Source: Planctomicrobium piriforme
Lineage (GTDB): Bacteria > Planctomycetota > Planctomycetia > Pirellulales > UBA1268
Direction of reading: 5' to 3'
Assembly (NCBI GenBank): GCA_945869735.1
Contig: CAMBPQ010000022.1
Location: 1-43,864 of the forward strand
Length of the DNA stretch: 43,864 bases
Within the stretch, counting starts at the first letter, position 1; each line of letters opens with the position of its first letter. Under the pieces are notes generated by a model. It did no database searches, had not been told where the DNA came from, and saw nothing but the letters and a program-made list of their open reading frames with translations. The translations under genes were made by a program, and so were the position numbers. Shown here in pieces: positions 15,542 through 24,370 of this stretch.

Positions 15542-17032
15542 TTAAAACTGCCAGATCGCGTCGCAGCCGCCGTAGAACTGGCCGTACTGGTCGCCCGACC
15601 CGTTCACAATCTTGCCGAAGGGCAAGTTGCCGCTCGGATCGTCAGGCGAGTACCAGTCGTACCGCAGTTCGGGACGAATGATCCAGTTGTTATTGGGCTT
15701 CCAGTTCAGACCCCACGTGGCCTGCCAGAAGTTACCCGCATACCCACTGCCGAACGGTCCGCCAAAGATCGCATTCCGGATCGGGTTGATCACGCGGGTA
15801 CCGTTATTGTCACGAAACCACTCGAACCGCATGCCACCCACCAGCGTGTCGCTGATGTTGTAAAACATGTACTGGTTGATGCCGTACCACTGGGCGAGCC
15901 CCGCCGCCTGCCCGACGTTCTGAGTCGCCGGGTTGGCGTTGAACTGCCAGCCCAGGTCGTTCTGGAACACGTAGGTGAGCTTGTCGGAGAGCTCGTTCAC
16001 GTACACCGTGCTGACGATCGACCGGTTCCCGATGTTGCCCTGGCCGCTGCCCGCAAACGAGCCGATCTCGTTGCCGCTCGACACGGCCGTGGTCAACGCC
16101 TGGCTGGCATCCGAGTTCTTGAACGTCACACCGCCGAGGAAGGCGGCGTTGCTGTTCGCCCCCGGATACCCCGGGTTGTTGATCCCGAAGTAGTTGATCG
16201 GGTCGCTGAAGTTATCCCAGCCGTTGGTGATACCGCCGTACACCGTCAGCTGATCGTTGGGAGTCCACGTGTCGAGGACGCCCGGGTGGGTAAACGGCTC
16301 GCCATACTGCATCGTCTAGGCGTGCGTGTAGAAGAAGTTGCCGATGGCCGGCACCACTTCATACCCGATGATCGTGTAGAAGTGCCCGAACTTGACAGCG
16401 TGGTTCGCGGCCCCGACCTCACCGTAGAGCTGCGGCATCGCCAGGCCGTAGTCCTTGCTCGAGGCCCAAGAGGGCGCACCCCCCGTACCGGCCGGATTCG
16501 GCTGGTAGAGCAGGTTGCCGTCGAGACCGCGGGCCGTGGTGTAGATGTAGTCGGTACCGTAGAGGAGGTCGACGCGACCGCCCCAGTCGGGCCCGTCTTC
16601 GGTATCCAGCAGCTTCTCATTGACGAGGTACAACTGGTTCATCTGCCCCTGCCAGGCACGATCATTGAACGTGATCGGGCCGTTGAACGGGCTGCCCCAG
16701 TTGTTGGCACCGATCCCCACGGCGGCCCAGCCGTAGGTGTTGATCCCGCGGCTTTTCAGAGCCTCGAGTTCCAGATACCGGTTCGGCCCCTCCTCGACGG
16801 ACGCTTCCTGGGCAGCTTCCTGCGGCGGGAGGCCGCGGAGCTGGTAGGCATCCTCCTCGGGCACGTTGGCCATAACCGGGTCCCGCACAGCCGGTGTTTC
16901 GGCCTGAGCGAAGTGGTTATAGAGATTTGGATCAATACGTGACGGCAACGACGTGTCGTCTGCAGAGGCTGACGAGTGGGCCAGCAGGCCGCCCGCCACC
17001 CACATAGGTAGAATAAACTTGGCGAATCGCAT
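15542..17032 (-). pseudogene. Outer-membrane beta-barrel porin (BBP2/OmpL-like) interrupted by an in-frame amber codon
   Basis: One reading frame of 496 codons plus stop encodes a planctomycete-type outer-membrane porin of the OmpL-like beta-barrel porin-2 family. It has a signal peptide (MRFAKFILPMWVAGGLLAHSSASA), a ribosome site GGGAG, a conserved GHFYTIIGYEVVPAIGNFFY stretch, and many aromatic-rich strands to the C-terminal Phe of AIWQF, as barrel proteins have. Codon 239 is TAG (16316-16318). The flanks read FFYTHA-stop-TMQYGEPFTH, where the family has tyrosine, so one base (TAC to TAG) explains the break. Both halves keep good coding character, so the change is recent, a sequencing error, or read through. 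A restart at MQYGEPF (16312) would give no exported barrel. The gene has its own 235-nt upstream gap. Confidence 0.85.
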
Positions 17033-17181
17033 GTCGAGATTACTCCCAATCGTTGGTGTGATGACCGGAACGCATCCGCTGCGTTCCGATGCGAGGGCAA
17101 AAAACGTACGCGCGATCCGCCAACCATGCGTTGGATTTTCTCCCCCGTCCCCGGCGTCCTATCGGCCGGATCGGCAGCAAG

Positions 17182-17201
17182 AAGGCCAACGCTTTGGCCT
17201 T
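17182..17201 (-). terminator. Hairpin downstream of ftsY
   Basis: A perfect 8-bp stem (aaggccaa / ttggcctt) with loop cgct, about 67 nt after the ftsY stop and before the porin start. The following minus-strand sequence (cttcttgc) is only weakly T-rich. It could end the rho-ribH-nusB-ftsY transcript. The other bases of this 235-nt gap show no gene. Confidence 0.4.
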
Positions 17202-17267
17202 GCCCGCATAATTTCAACAACCGTCAACAGGCGTTGTGAAACTGTGCCGGCTGGGAAGACGCTCCGC

Positions 17268-18305
17268 TCAGCCGGCCGCGGAGAAGGCGCCTTCGAGGAG
17301 GGCCGAGAGGAAGGCCTCCGGCTCAAAGCGATCGAGGTCATCGGCCGATTCGCCCACCCCGACGAACTTCACCGGCAGGCCAAACTGCTCGGCCACCGGC
17401 ACAATCACGCCTCCGCGGGCGGAGCCGTCGAGTTTGGTCAGCACGATCCCCGTGCAGCCGGCCGCCTCTTTGAAGCCCTTCGCCTGCGAGAGGGCGTTTT
17501 GGCCGGCGGTTGCGTCGATCACGAGCAGCGTTTCGTGCGGGGCGTCGGGGATCTGCTTGGCGATCACGCGGCGGATCTTGCCGAGCTCCTGCATCAGATT
17601 GGCCTGGGTCTGTAGTCGACCGGCCGTGTCGATGATGCAGACATCAAAGCCTTCCCCGATGGCCTTGGCCACGGCCCGGTGGGCGACGCTCGCAGGATCA
17701 CAGCCGGGCTCTCCACGGACGATCTCCACGCCAAGCCGACCGGCCCACATGCCGAGCTGCTCGACGGCGGCGGCCCGGAACGTGTCGCCCGCCCCGAGCA
17801 CGACTCGCTTGCCGTCCCGCGAAAACAGCCGCGCGAGTTTTGCGATCGAGGTCGTCTTGCCCGAGCCGTTGACGCCTGTCACGAGAATGACGGTGGGACC
17901 AGACGTCGCCGTAACGATCGACGCCGCCGCGGGCGCGAGCCGCATGAGCAGCTGGGTGCGGATCGAATCGAGGACAACCTTGGGATCGACGACGCGGGCA
18001 CGAAGCCGCTCGCGGACGTCGACGACGATCGCCTCCGCCGCCGACGGCCCCATGTCGGTCTTCACCAGGGCCGCACGGAGCTCCTCGAGAAACTCGTCGT
18101 CGACCAGCCGCCCCTCACGTTTGAAGAGGTCGCGGACGTCGGTGTTGAACACCCGGGAGGTCTTCGCGAGACCGGCGCGGAGCCGGGCGAGAAAGCCCTG
18201 TGGCGCGGGCTGGTCGGTGGCGGTCTCGACGGGCAGTGCCGCGGCCTCCGCAGCGGCCTGCGACGGCGGCGACTCCTCCTTGCGACCGAAACGAAACAGG
18301 GCCAT
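17268..18305 (-). CDS. ftsY: Signal recognition particle receptor FtsY
   Basis: 345-residue SRP GTPase that docks ribosome-nascent chains at the membrane. The N-terminal acidic A domain is short (about 1-35). The N domain follows (about 36-130), then the G domain: P-loop GVNGSGKTT at 144-152, GAGDTFRAAA at 171-180, DTAGR at 226-230, TKLDG at 290-294 and GVGESADDLDRF at 316-326. All GTPase motifs are intact. It starts with GGAG eight to nine nt upstream of the ATG and follows nusB by 24 nt, as last gene of the rho-ribH-nusB-ftsY unit. The Ffh partner is not in this window. Confidence 0.96.
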   Translation of the reverse strand: MALFRFGRKEESPPSQAAAEAAALPVETATDQPAPQGFLARLRAGLAKTSRVFNTDVRDLFKREGRLVDDEFLEELRAALVKTDMGPSAAEAIVVDVRERLRARVVDPKVVLDSIRTQLLMRLAPAAASIVTATSGPTVILVTGVNGSGKTTSIAKLARLFSRDGKRVVLGAGDTFRAAAVEQLGMWAGRLGVEIVRGEPGCDPASVAHRAVAKAIGEGFDVCIIDTAGRLQTQANLMQELGKIRRVIAKQIPDAPHETLLVIDATAGQNALSQAKGFKEAAGCTGIVLTKLDGSARGGVIVPVAEQFGLPVKFVGVGESADDLDRFEPEAFLSALLEGAFSAAG

Positions 18306-18329
18306 GCGTGATTCTCCGGGCGAGCCTCG

Positions 18330-18755
18330 TCAGCCGGCAGCCGGCCGCGGACGGCCGTCGCGGTCGGCGAGGATTCCGCCGAGGATGCCCGCTACGAACG
18401 TGGGGGAGGACTCGCCGCCATACCGACGCGCGAGTTCGATCGCCTCGTCGATGACGACCGGCCCGGGCGTGTCGGTGTGGAGCAGTTCGAACGCGGCGAT
18501 CCGCAGCACGGCCCGGTCGGTGGCCGCCATCCGCGACACCCGCCAGTTCTCACTCCGGGCGTCGATCAGGGCGTCGAGATCAGCCTGCCGCTCACGGACA
18601 CCGTCGACGATCGCGTCGGCGAAGGCGATCAGCGGGGCCGACCGCAGCCGGCCCTTGTGAAACCGATCGCGGTGGCGGGGATCGAGCGCGGCGTTGATCT
18701 CCGCCTGATAAAGCGATTGGAGTGCGACCTCGCGTGCCCGGCTGCGGCGGCTCAT
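18330..18755 (-). CDS. nusB: Transcription antitermination factor NusB
   Basis: 141 residues, all-helical RNA-binding protein that with NusE (S10) binds boxA of rRNA leaders and prevents Rho termination. MSRRSRAREVALQSLYQAEI at the N-terminus and the C-terminal VVIDEAIELARRYGGESSPTFVAGILGGI are typical. The start at 18755 lies inside an ATGA overlap with ribH and has GGGAG five nt upstream; longer frames extend into ribH. The ribH-nusB pairing is common across bacteria. Having rho in the same unit puts a terminator and an antiterminator under shared transcription. Confidence 0.94.
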   Translation of the reverse strand: MSRRSRAREVALQSLYQAEINAALDPRHRDRFHKGRLRSAPLIAFADAIVDGVRERQADLDALIDARSENWRVSRMAATDRAVLRIAAFELLHTDTPGPVVIDEAIELARRYGGESSPTFVAGILGGILADRDGRPRPAAG

Positions 18756-19273
18756 CGGCGCTCCCCCTTCGCGGCGATGACCGCGGCCAGCGACACCATC
18801 TCCAAGGCCGCCGCGGCACATTCCGCCCCCTTGTTGCCGGCGTAGCCGGCGGCCGCGTCGCCTCCCGCTCGCACCATCGCCTGAGCCAGCGTGTCGCAGG
18901 TGATGACGCCGAAGATGACGGGCAGGCCACGGTCGCGACCGACGGCTTCAATGCCAGCTGCCGCCGCGGTCGCGATGTGATGGTCGTGCGACGTCTCGCC
19001 CTTGATGATCGCACCCAGGCAGACAATCGCAGCGTAGCGTTCGGTGGCCGCGAGCCGGTCCGCCGCGAAGGACAGTTCGAACGAGCCCGGCACCCAGGCC
19101 ACGTCTACCGCCCCTGCAGGCAAGCCCGCGGCGGCGAGCCTGTGGACGGCGCCCGCGAGGAGCCGGCGTGTGATCGACTCGTTCCACCGCGCGACGGCGA
19201 TGCCGATCCGCACGCCCTCGGGCGGATGGTCTGGCAATCCCATGAACGTTCGTGGCGTATTCGTATCGGTCAT
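18752..19273 (-). CDS. ribH: 6,7-dimethyl-8-ribityllumazine synthase
   Basis: 173 residues. It condenses 5-amino-6-ribitylaminouracil with dihydroxybutanone phosphate, the penultimate riboflavin step. Signature motifs are ARWNESITRRLLAGA at 28-42, WVPGSFELSFAADRL at 60-74, and GAIIKGETSHDHHI at 87-100 with the catalytic histidine region. It is a few residues longer than usual at the N-terminus. The ATG at 19273 has no clear Shine-Dalgarno; the alternative ATG at 19243 (MGLPDHPPEG) is close to the family start. It follows rho by 19 nt and overlaps nusB by 4 nt. No other rib genes are present here. Confidence 0.95.
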   Translation of the reverse strand: MTDTNTPRTFMGLPDHPPEGVRIGIAVARWNESITRRLLAGAVHRLAAAGLPAGAVDVAWVPGSFELSFAADRLAATERYAAIVCLGAIIKGETSHDHHIATAAAAGIEAVGRDRGLPVIFGVITCDTLAQAMVRAGGDAAAGYAGNKGAECAAAALEMVSLAAVIAAKGERR

Positions 19274-19292
19274 GAAAGCGGCGGTGCGCACG

Positions 19293-20684
19293 TCACGATT
19301 TGAGGCCCATGAGAAACTCGCTGTTCGACTTCGTCTTTGACAGCCGATTGACGAGCAACTCCATCGCATCGGCCGGGTTCATCTCACTGAGCACCCGCCT
19401 GAGCACACAGACGCGGCGATACTCGTCGGGCTCCATCAGCATCTCCTCGCGACGGGTGCCCGAACGGTTGATGTCGATGGCCGGGTAGATCCGCTTATCG
19501 ACGAGCCGGCGATCGAGGACGACCTCGAGGTTGCCGGTGCCCTTGAACTCCTCGAAGATCACCTCATCCATCCGGCTGCCGGTGTCGACAAGCGCCGTGG
19601 CGATGATCGTGAGCGAGCCCCCCTGCTCCACCTTGCGGGCGCTGCCGAAAAACCGCTTCGGCCGCTGGAGCGCACCGGAATCGATGCCGCCGGAGAGGAT
19701 CTTGCCCGAGTTGGGCACCTCGGAGTTCCACGCCCGGGCAAGCCGCGTGATCGAGTCGAGGAAGATCACGACGTCGCGACCGTATTCCACGAGTCGCTTC
19801 GCCTTCTCGATCACCATATCCGCCACCTGGATGTGGCGGCTCGAGTTTTCATCGAAGGTCGAACTGATCACCTCGCACGACGGCCCCTTCACCTGTCGCT
19901 CCATGTCGGTGACCTCCTCCGGCCGCTCATCGATCAGGAGCATGAAGACATAGGCCTCGGGATAGTTAACGAGTACGGCCTTGGCCATTTTCTGGAGGAG
20001 GATCGTCTTGCCCGCGCGGGGCGGGCTGACGATCAGGCCGCGTTGGCCGAAACCGATCGGCACGACGAGGTCCACGACCCGCATCGCGACCTCGTCGGGC
20101 GTCGTCTCCATCACGATCCGCTCGTCCGGATGCAGCGGTGTGAGTTCATCGAAAAATACGCGCGTGGTCAGCTTCGCCGGGTCTTCACCGTTGATCGCCT
20201 CCACCCGCAGCAGGGCGAAGTAGCGCTCGCTCTCCTTCGGCGGGCGGATCTGCCCGGCCACGCTCATCCCGTTGCGGAGGCCGAAGCGACGGATCTGGCT
20301 CGGTGAGACGTAGATGTCGTCGGGACACGACAGATAGTGGGCGTCGGCACTCCGCAGGAATCCGAAGCCGTCGGGCAGGATCTCGAGCGTGCCCTCGCCG
20401 AACATGAGGCCGTTGAGCTTGATCCGTTCCTTGAGGATTCGAAACACGAGATCCTGCCGTTTTTCCCCCGACACGTCGCCGAGGTTCTCCGTTCGGGCCA
20501 GGTCAACCAGTTCCTGCATCGACAGGTTCTGGAGGCTCGTAATGAAGATGTCGCCCTTCTTGAGCGACTCGTAGTGCCCGGTCACGTCGAGGCCGTCCTT
20601 GACCTCGGCGGCGATCTCCTCGGCGAGCGAGAGTGGTTCGTTTCCGCCGTCGTTGAGCGGCGAATGGGGGGCGGGAGTCGTCAT
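19293..20684 (-). CDS. rho: Transcription termination factor Rho
   Basis: 463-residue RNA helicase that ends transcription at C-rich, unstructured RNA. The N-terminal Rho_N helix bundle (about 50-95) is followed by the cold-shock RNA-binding domain (about 95-170, [22 protein letters not shown]). The RecA-type ATPase has its P-loop PPRAGKT at 221-227 and Walker B DVVIFLD at 304-310. The Q-loop/R-loop region is [19 protein letters not shown]. All motifs are intact. It carries no long N-terminal insertion of the kind found in some high-GC bacteria. It is the first gene of rho-ribH-nusB-ftsY and has a 233-nt upstream gap with an unusual leader (see 20722-20811). Confidence 0.97.
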   Translation of the reverse strand: MTTPAPHSPLNDGGNEPLSLAEEIAAEVKDGLDVTGHYESLKKGDIFITSLQNLSMQELVDLARTENLGDVSGEKRQDLVFRILKERIKLNGLMFGEGTLEILPDGFGFLRSADAHYLSCPDDIYVSPSQIRRFGLRNGMSVAGQIRPPKESERYFALLRVEAINGEDPAKLTTRVFFDELTPLHPDERIVMETTPDEVAMRVVDLVVPIGFGQRGLIVSPPRAGKTILLQKMAKAVLVNYPEAYVFMLLIDERPEEVTDMERQVKGPSCEVISSTFDENSSRHIQVADMVIEKAKRLVEYGRDVVIFLDSITRLARAWNSEVPNSGKILSGGIDSGALQRPKRFFGSARKVEQGGSLTIIATALVDTGSRMDEVIFEEFKGTGNLEVVLDRRLVDKRIYPAIDINRSGTRREEMLMEPDEYRRVCVLRRVLSEMNPADAMELLVNRLSKTKSNSEFLMGLKS

Positions 20685-20721
20685 GATTCACCGGGAGTGC
20701 CGCGACGGCGCGGGGCCGCGG

Positions 20722-20811
20722 ACGAGGAGGGGAGGCCGGACTGAGCAAAGCGGAAAAAGAGCGAAGGAAAAGAAGAGCGAAGCGGGAGGGGACGAAAGAA
20801 ACTACACCACG
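20722..20811 (-). promoter_or_regulatory. Pyrimidine-rich rho leader, candidate rut site
   Basis: About 90 nt of the minus strand, 38-127 nt before the rho start, are strongly C/T-rich with few G (for example ctcttcttttccttcgctct). Rho binds C-rich, G-poor, unstructured RNA, and E. coli rho is controlled by attenuation in its own leader. A similar loop here is inferred from composition and position only. Confidence 0.5.
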
Positions 20812-20834
20812 CCCGGCGGCAGCATGCAGCCGCA

Positions 20835-20851
20835 CCACGTGAGCCACGTGG
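20835..20851. promoter_or_regulatory. Short inverted repeat in the rho leader
   Basis: ccacgtg-agc-cacgtgg, a perfect 7-bp inverted repeat between the coaE stop and the pyrimidine-rich tract. It could be an operator for a dimeric regulator or a small RNA hairpin marking the coaE 3' end. No T-run follows, so it is not a standard terminator. Confidence 0.3.
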
Positions 20852-20917
20852 AACGGTTCATCGGCCGACGGTATGAGGACCCCAGGCGGGAATCGGCCGG
20901 AAGGCAGCGAAGGGTGG

Positions 20918-21547
20918 TCAGATGCCACGCCAATCGTCACAGATCCCAGCGACTTGAGCTTCAGTATAGTCAGGATCTCCCGAGGCATCCACGCTGGTGG
21001 TTTTTCCGGCCTGCGGGGGGCGAGTGTAGTCCCGTTCCCAGGCGAGATCCCGGGCGGCCACCTCCGCCTCGGACCATCCCCGCACAGCCAGCCGTTGCCG
21101 CCTCACGGGATCTTCACACTCCACGACGACGAGCCGGTCGCAGAGGTCGGCCCACCCCGCCTGCATCAGCAGAGGCACGTCCAGAACGACGAACTGCTGC
21201 TGTTTTTCCTCGATGTGGCCGTCACGAATCACGGCGAGCCTTGCCTCAATACGCTGCCGAACCCGCGGATGGACGATGCCTTCGAGCGCCCGCAGACCTT
21301 CCTCGCCCGCCTCGCCCGGGCCGAAGACGAGTCCGGCGAGCGTCCCCCTCCGAATGCGGCCGCCGGTGTCGAGGACGTCGGCACCGAACCGCTCCACAAT
21401 CGCACGGATGACCGCGGGGTCGTCGAGCACCTCGTGGGCCAGCGCGTCGGCGTCGATGACGGTGGCACCGCGATCGGCGAACATCCGCGCCACGGTCGAT
21501 TTCCCCGCACCGATCCTGCCCACCAGCCCGATGACGACCATGGTCAT
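20918..21547 (-). CDS. coaE: Dephospho-CoA kinase
   Basis: 209 residues. It phosphorylates dephospho-CoA at the ribose 3'-OH, the last step of coenzyme A synthesis. The P-loop is GRIGAGKST at 10-18, followed by DADALAHEVL, which carries the conserved acid, then HPRVRQRIE, LDVPLLMQAG and the lid region CEDPVRRQRLAVRGWSEAE. The start at 21547 forms ATGA with the polA stop, with GGAG five nt upstream. The polA-coaE order is common in bacteria. The C-terminal about 25 residues (QAGKTTSVDASGDPDY) are a longer tail than usual. Confidence 0.94.
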   Translation of the reverse strand: MTMVVIGLVGRIGAGKSTVARMFADRGATVIDADALAHEVLDDPAVIRAIVERFGADVLDTGGRIRRGTLAGLVFGPGEAGEEGLRALEGIVHPRVRQRIEARLAVIRDGHIEEKQQQFVVLDVPLLMQAGWADLCDRLVVVECEDPVRRQRLAVRGWSEAEVAARDLAWERDYTRPPQAGKTTSVDASGDPDYTEAQVAGICDDWRGI

Positions 21548-24315
21548 TCGCACTCCGCCCACGTGTCGCCCGCCTGCACCGAGACCTCGATCGGGACCGA
21601 GAGCGTCAGCGCGGATTGCATCTCCTCCACGACCAGCCGCTCGACGTCGGCCACTTCATCGGCCGGCGCCTCGAGCAGCAGCTCGTCGTGAATCTGGAGC
21701 ACGATCGCAGCCCGCCGTCGTTCCCCGCGAAGCCGGCCATCGACCCGCAGCATCGCCAGCTTGATGAGGTCCGCCGCCGACCCCTGCACCACCGTGTTGA
21801 CGGCCTCCCGCTCGGGCAGCGTGAGAGTCATCACGCCGGCGGCGTTCCTGCGCTTGTTGCGGTCGCGAACACCCGCGATGCGCCGCCGCCGGCCGAGGAT
21901 CGTGGTCACGGAGCCGTCTTGTCGGCAGCGGTCGAGAGCGTCGTCCATAAACGCCGCAGCCCCCTCGAAGACCCGGAAGTAGCCGGCGATAAACTCCGCT
22001 GCATCGGCCTGTGGGATGCCGAGCGCCCGCGCCAACCCAAAGGCCGACTGCCCGTAGAGGATGCCGAAGTTCACCGCCTTGGCGACCCGCCGCATGGCAG
22101 GCGTGACGTTCGCGGCGTCGATCCCGTGCACGCTCGCCGCCGTCCGCGTGTGGATGTCTTCGCCGGCCGCAAATGCCGCCTTCATGGCACCATCTCCGGA
22201 AAGATGCGCCAGGACCCGCAGTTCAATCTGGGAATAATCGGCGGCGACGAACCGCCAGCCTGGCTCGCCGGGCAGGAAGGCGGCCCTGATCTGCTGTCCC
22301 TCGGCGGTCCGCGTGGGGATGTTCTGAAGGTTGGGGTCGCTGGAACTCAGCCGGCCGGTGGCGGTCACTGTCTGGTTGAACGACGTGTGAATGCGGCCGG
22401 ACGACGGGTCGACCAGCGCCGGCAGGGCGTCGACGTAGGTGCTCTTGAGCTTGGCGTACTTTCGATGCTCCAGGAGTTTTGCCGGCAGCGCATGGAGCGG
22501 GGCGAGTTGCTCGAGCACCTCCGCGTCGGTGCTCGGCCCCGTCTTGCCCCGCTTCACGACGGGCAGGCCGAGCTCGTCGAAGAGCACCGCACGCAGTTGC
22601 AGCGGCGACGCGATCGCAAAGGGCCGGCCGGCGAGCGCGTGGATCTCACGCTCGAGTTCCTCGAGCCGGATCGCATATGCGGCCGACAGGGCGGCGAGCG
22701 CCGCGGAATCGACCCGGACGCCGCGCACCTCCATGTCGGCGAGCACCGCCGCGAGCGGCATCTCGACGTTCGCGAACAGGTCGGTGAGCCCTTGGCCCTC
22801 AAGGAGCGACGGCAAGCGCTTGGCGAGTTCCTGCACAAGGCGACAGTGCGCGGCCGCCTGCCGCGGCTCGAGCGGATGGTCAATCAAGGCCGCCGCTGCG
22901 GGATCGTCGACCGCGATGCCGTGGCGGATCGCCGTCTCGGTGAGGCCGAGATTCCGCTCGCCCGCCTCGAGCAGATAGGCGGCGAGCAGCGTGTCGAACG
23001 AGGCGCCGGCCATCCGGATGCCACGCGTGCGCAGGGCCACGTCCTGCCGCTTGAGATCGTGCCCCTGCTTGGCAAGGCTGGCGTCGGCAAGCAGCCCGCG
23101 GACGTCGTCGTTCGAGGCGAGCGTTTCGGCGTCAAACCAGCCGCATGCGTCGCCGGCAGCGACCGCCACACCGACCGGCCGCGCGAGAATCGTTCCACCC
23201 GTCGGCCGTGCCACGCAGAGGGTGAGCGGCGTTGCGGCCCGCAACCGGGCGACAACTCCGGCGATCTCCTGCGGCCCGCGCGGCTCCTCGAGCGTGATCG
23301 GCCGCGGCGTTGGCCGGGCGGCGGCCTCCGGGGCCTCCATGTCGAAGAGCGTCCGCACCACCGAAGCCTTCACTCGAGCGACCGAAGCGGGCGGCCCGAC
23401 AGGCACGGTCGTGCCGCCGCCCATCCGCACCACGCGGTCGAGGAGGCTCCTGAAACCGAACGTCCGCAGCAGGTCGGTGAGCGCCGCGACATCAGGCGGA
23501 TGCAGTGCACCGGCTGGCCAGGGGATCGCGAGCGGCACAGCGCGCTCCAGCGTGATCAACTCACGGCCGGCCCGCGCGGTGTCGCCGTAGGCGGCGAGGT
23601 TTTCCTTGCGTTTGGCCCCCGCAACGGCGCCGATATTGGCGAGCAGCGTGTCGAGTGTGCCGTGTTTCTGGAGTAACTCCGACGCAATCTTCGGGCCAAT
23701 CCCCGGTACGCCCGGTACGTTATCGACGCTGTCGCCCACGAGCGACAGAAAGTCGACGACCTGACCGGGCGTGATGCCCCATTCCGCCATGAGTTCGTCG
23801 ACGCCGAGCGGTTGGTTAGTGCGCAGGTTCAGCAGCCGCACGTGCGGCCCGAGCAGCTGCCGGGCGTCTTTGTCTGACGTGGCGATCGTGCAGTCGCCAC
23901 CGGCGAAGACCGTCCGCGTGGCGAGCGTAGCCAGCACGTCATCAGCCTCGTAGCCCGGCATCTCGAGGCACGGGATGCCGAACACCTCGAGGAGCCGTCG
24001 TACGAGCGGAATCTGCGGTACCAGGTCGGCTGGCATCTCGGCCCGGTTGGCCTTGTAAGCCTCGAACATCTCGTGGCGAAAGGTGGGCCCTGGCAGGTCC
24101 ATCGCACAGAACAGGTAGTCGGGCTTCTTCTTCTCGACGATCTCGAGCAGGTCGCGGGTCAGCCCAAACACCACCGACACCGGCGTGCCATCGGGCGCTG
24201 TCATCTCGGGCAGCGCATGAAAGAGTTGATACACCCGCGACAGCGTATCGATCGCCCACACGGTCTTGCCGTGCAGGTCGGGTGTCGCCTCGGCGGCCGG
24301 TACGTCGATCATCAT
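21544..24315 (-). CDS. polA: DNA polymerase I with degenerate proofreading domain
   Basis: 923 residues, full length for Pol I. The 5'-3' flap nuclease is at about 15-300 (EADDVLATLA, SDKDARQLL, SLVGDSVDNVPGVPGIGPK), with its metal acids present. The 3'-5' exonuclease domain (about 345-510) is there by size, but all four classical carboxylates look replaced: the DTE motif reads LCVA near 366-369, the KYD aspartate reads KRQ at 422-424, and the YxxxD segment reads AAAHC near 487-491. Polymerase motifs are intact: DYSQIELR 693-700, KAVNFGILYG 746-755, HDE 876-878. It should do gap filling without proofreading, like Taq. It starts at ATG 24315 with no Shine-Dalgarno, and overlaps coaE by 4 nt. 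Confidence 0.95.
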   Translation of the reverse strand: MMIDVPAAEATPDLHGKTVWAIDTLSRVYQLFHALPEMTAPDGTPVSVVFGLTRDLLEIVEKKKPDYLFCAMDLPGPTFRHEMFEAYKANRAEMPADLVPQIPLVRRLLEVFGIPCLEMPGYEADDVLATLATRTVFAGGDCTIATSDKDARQLLGPHVRLLNLRTNQPLGVDELMAEWGITPGQVVDFLSLVGDSVDNVPGVPGIGPKIASELLQKHGTLDTLLANIGAVAGAKRKENLAAYGDTARAGRELITLERAVPLAIPWPAGALHPPDVAALTDLLRTFGFRSLLDRVVRMGGGTTVPVGPPASVARVKASVVRTLFDMEAPEAAARPTPRPITLEEPRGPQEIAGVVARLRAATPLTLCVARPTGGTILARPVGVAVAAGDACGWFDAETLASNDDVRGLLADASLAKQGHDLKRQDVALRTRGIRMAGASFDTLLAAYLLEAGERNLGLTETAIRHGIAVDDPAAAALIDHPLEPRQAAAHCRLVQELAKRLPSLLEGQGLTDLFANVEMPLAAVLADMEVRGVRVDSAALAALSAAYAIRLEELEREIHALAGRPFAIASPLQLRAVLFDELGLPVVKRGKTGPSTDAEVLEQLAPLHALPAKLLEHRKYAKLKSTYVDALPALVDPSSGRIHTSFNQTVTATGRLSSSDPNLQNIPTRTAEGQQIRAAFLPGEPGWRFVAADYSQIELRVLAHLSGDGAMKAAFAAGEDIHTRTAASVHGIDAANVTPAMRRVAKAVNFGILYGQSAFGLARALGIPQADAAEFIAGYFRVFEGAAAFMDDALDRCRQDGSVTTILGRRRRIAGVRDRNKRRNAAGVMTLTLPEREAVNTVVQGSAADLIKLAMLRVDGRLRGERRRAAIVLQIHDELLLEAPADEVADVERLVVEEMQSALTLSVPIEVSVQAGDTWAECE

Positions 24316-24324
24316 GTCGCGGCC

Positions 24325-24330
24325 AGCATA
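24325..24330 (-). promoter_or_regulatory. Candidate -10 element of polA
   Basis: TATGCT on the minus strand, nine nt before the polA ATG at 24315. A start site at usual distance would leave a leader of only a few bases. No ribosome site is visible, so a near-leaderless polA mRNA is possible. Called by eye. Confidence 0.28.
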
Positions 24331-24370
24331 CCGGCTGCCCACGAGCGCGACGTCCGATCGTGACGAGTCC

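Noticed and set aside
16313-16318. Amber codon as pyrrolysine or another recoded residue
   Set aside because: The position is tyrosine in relatives as I recall them, no recoding structure is visible, and no pyrrolysine genes are present.
15536-16942. 468-codon open frame antisense to the porin
   Set aside because: The porin strand has a signal peptide, ribosome site, terminator and family motifs; the antisense frame has none.
20835-20851. ccacgtg inverted repeat as an intrinsic terminator for coaE
   Set aside because: The stem is short and no T-run follows; listed only as a possible operator or hairpin.
21616-23676. 686-codon open frame antisense to polA
   Set aside because: Arg/Gly/His-rich shadow of polA; no motif and no ribosome site.
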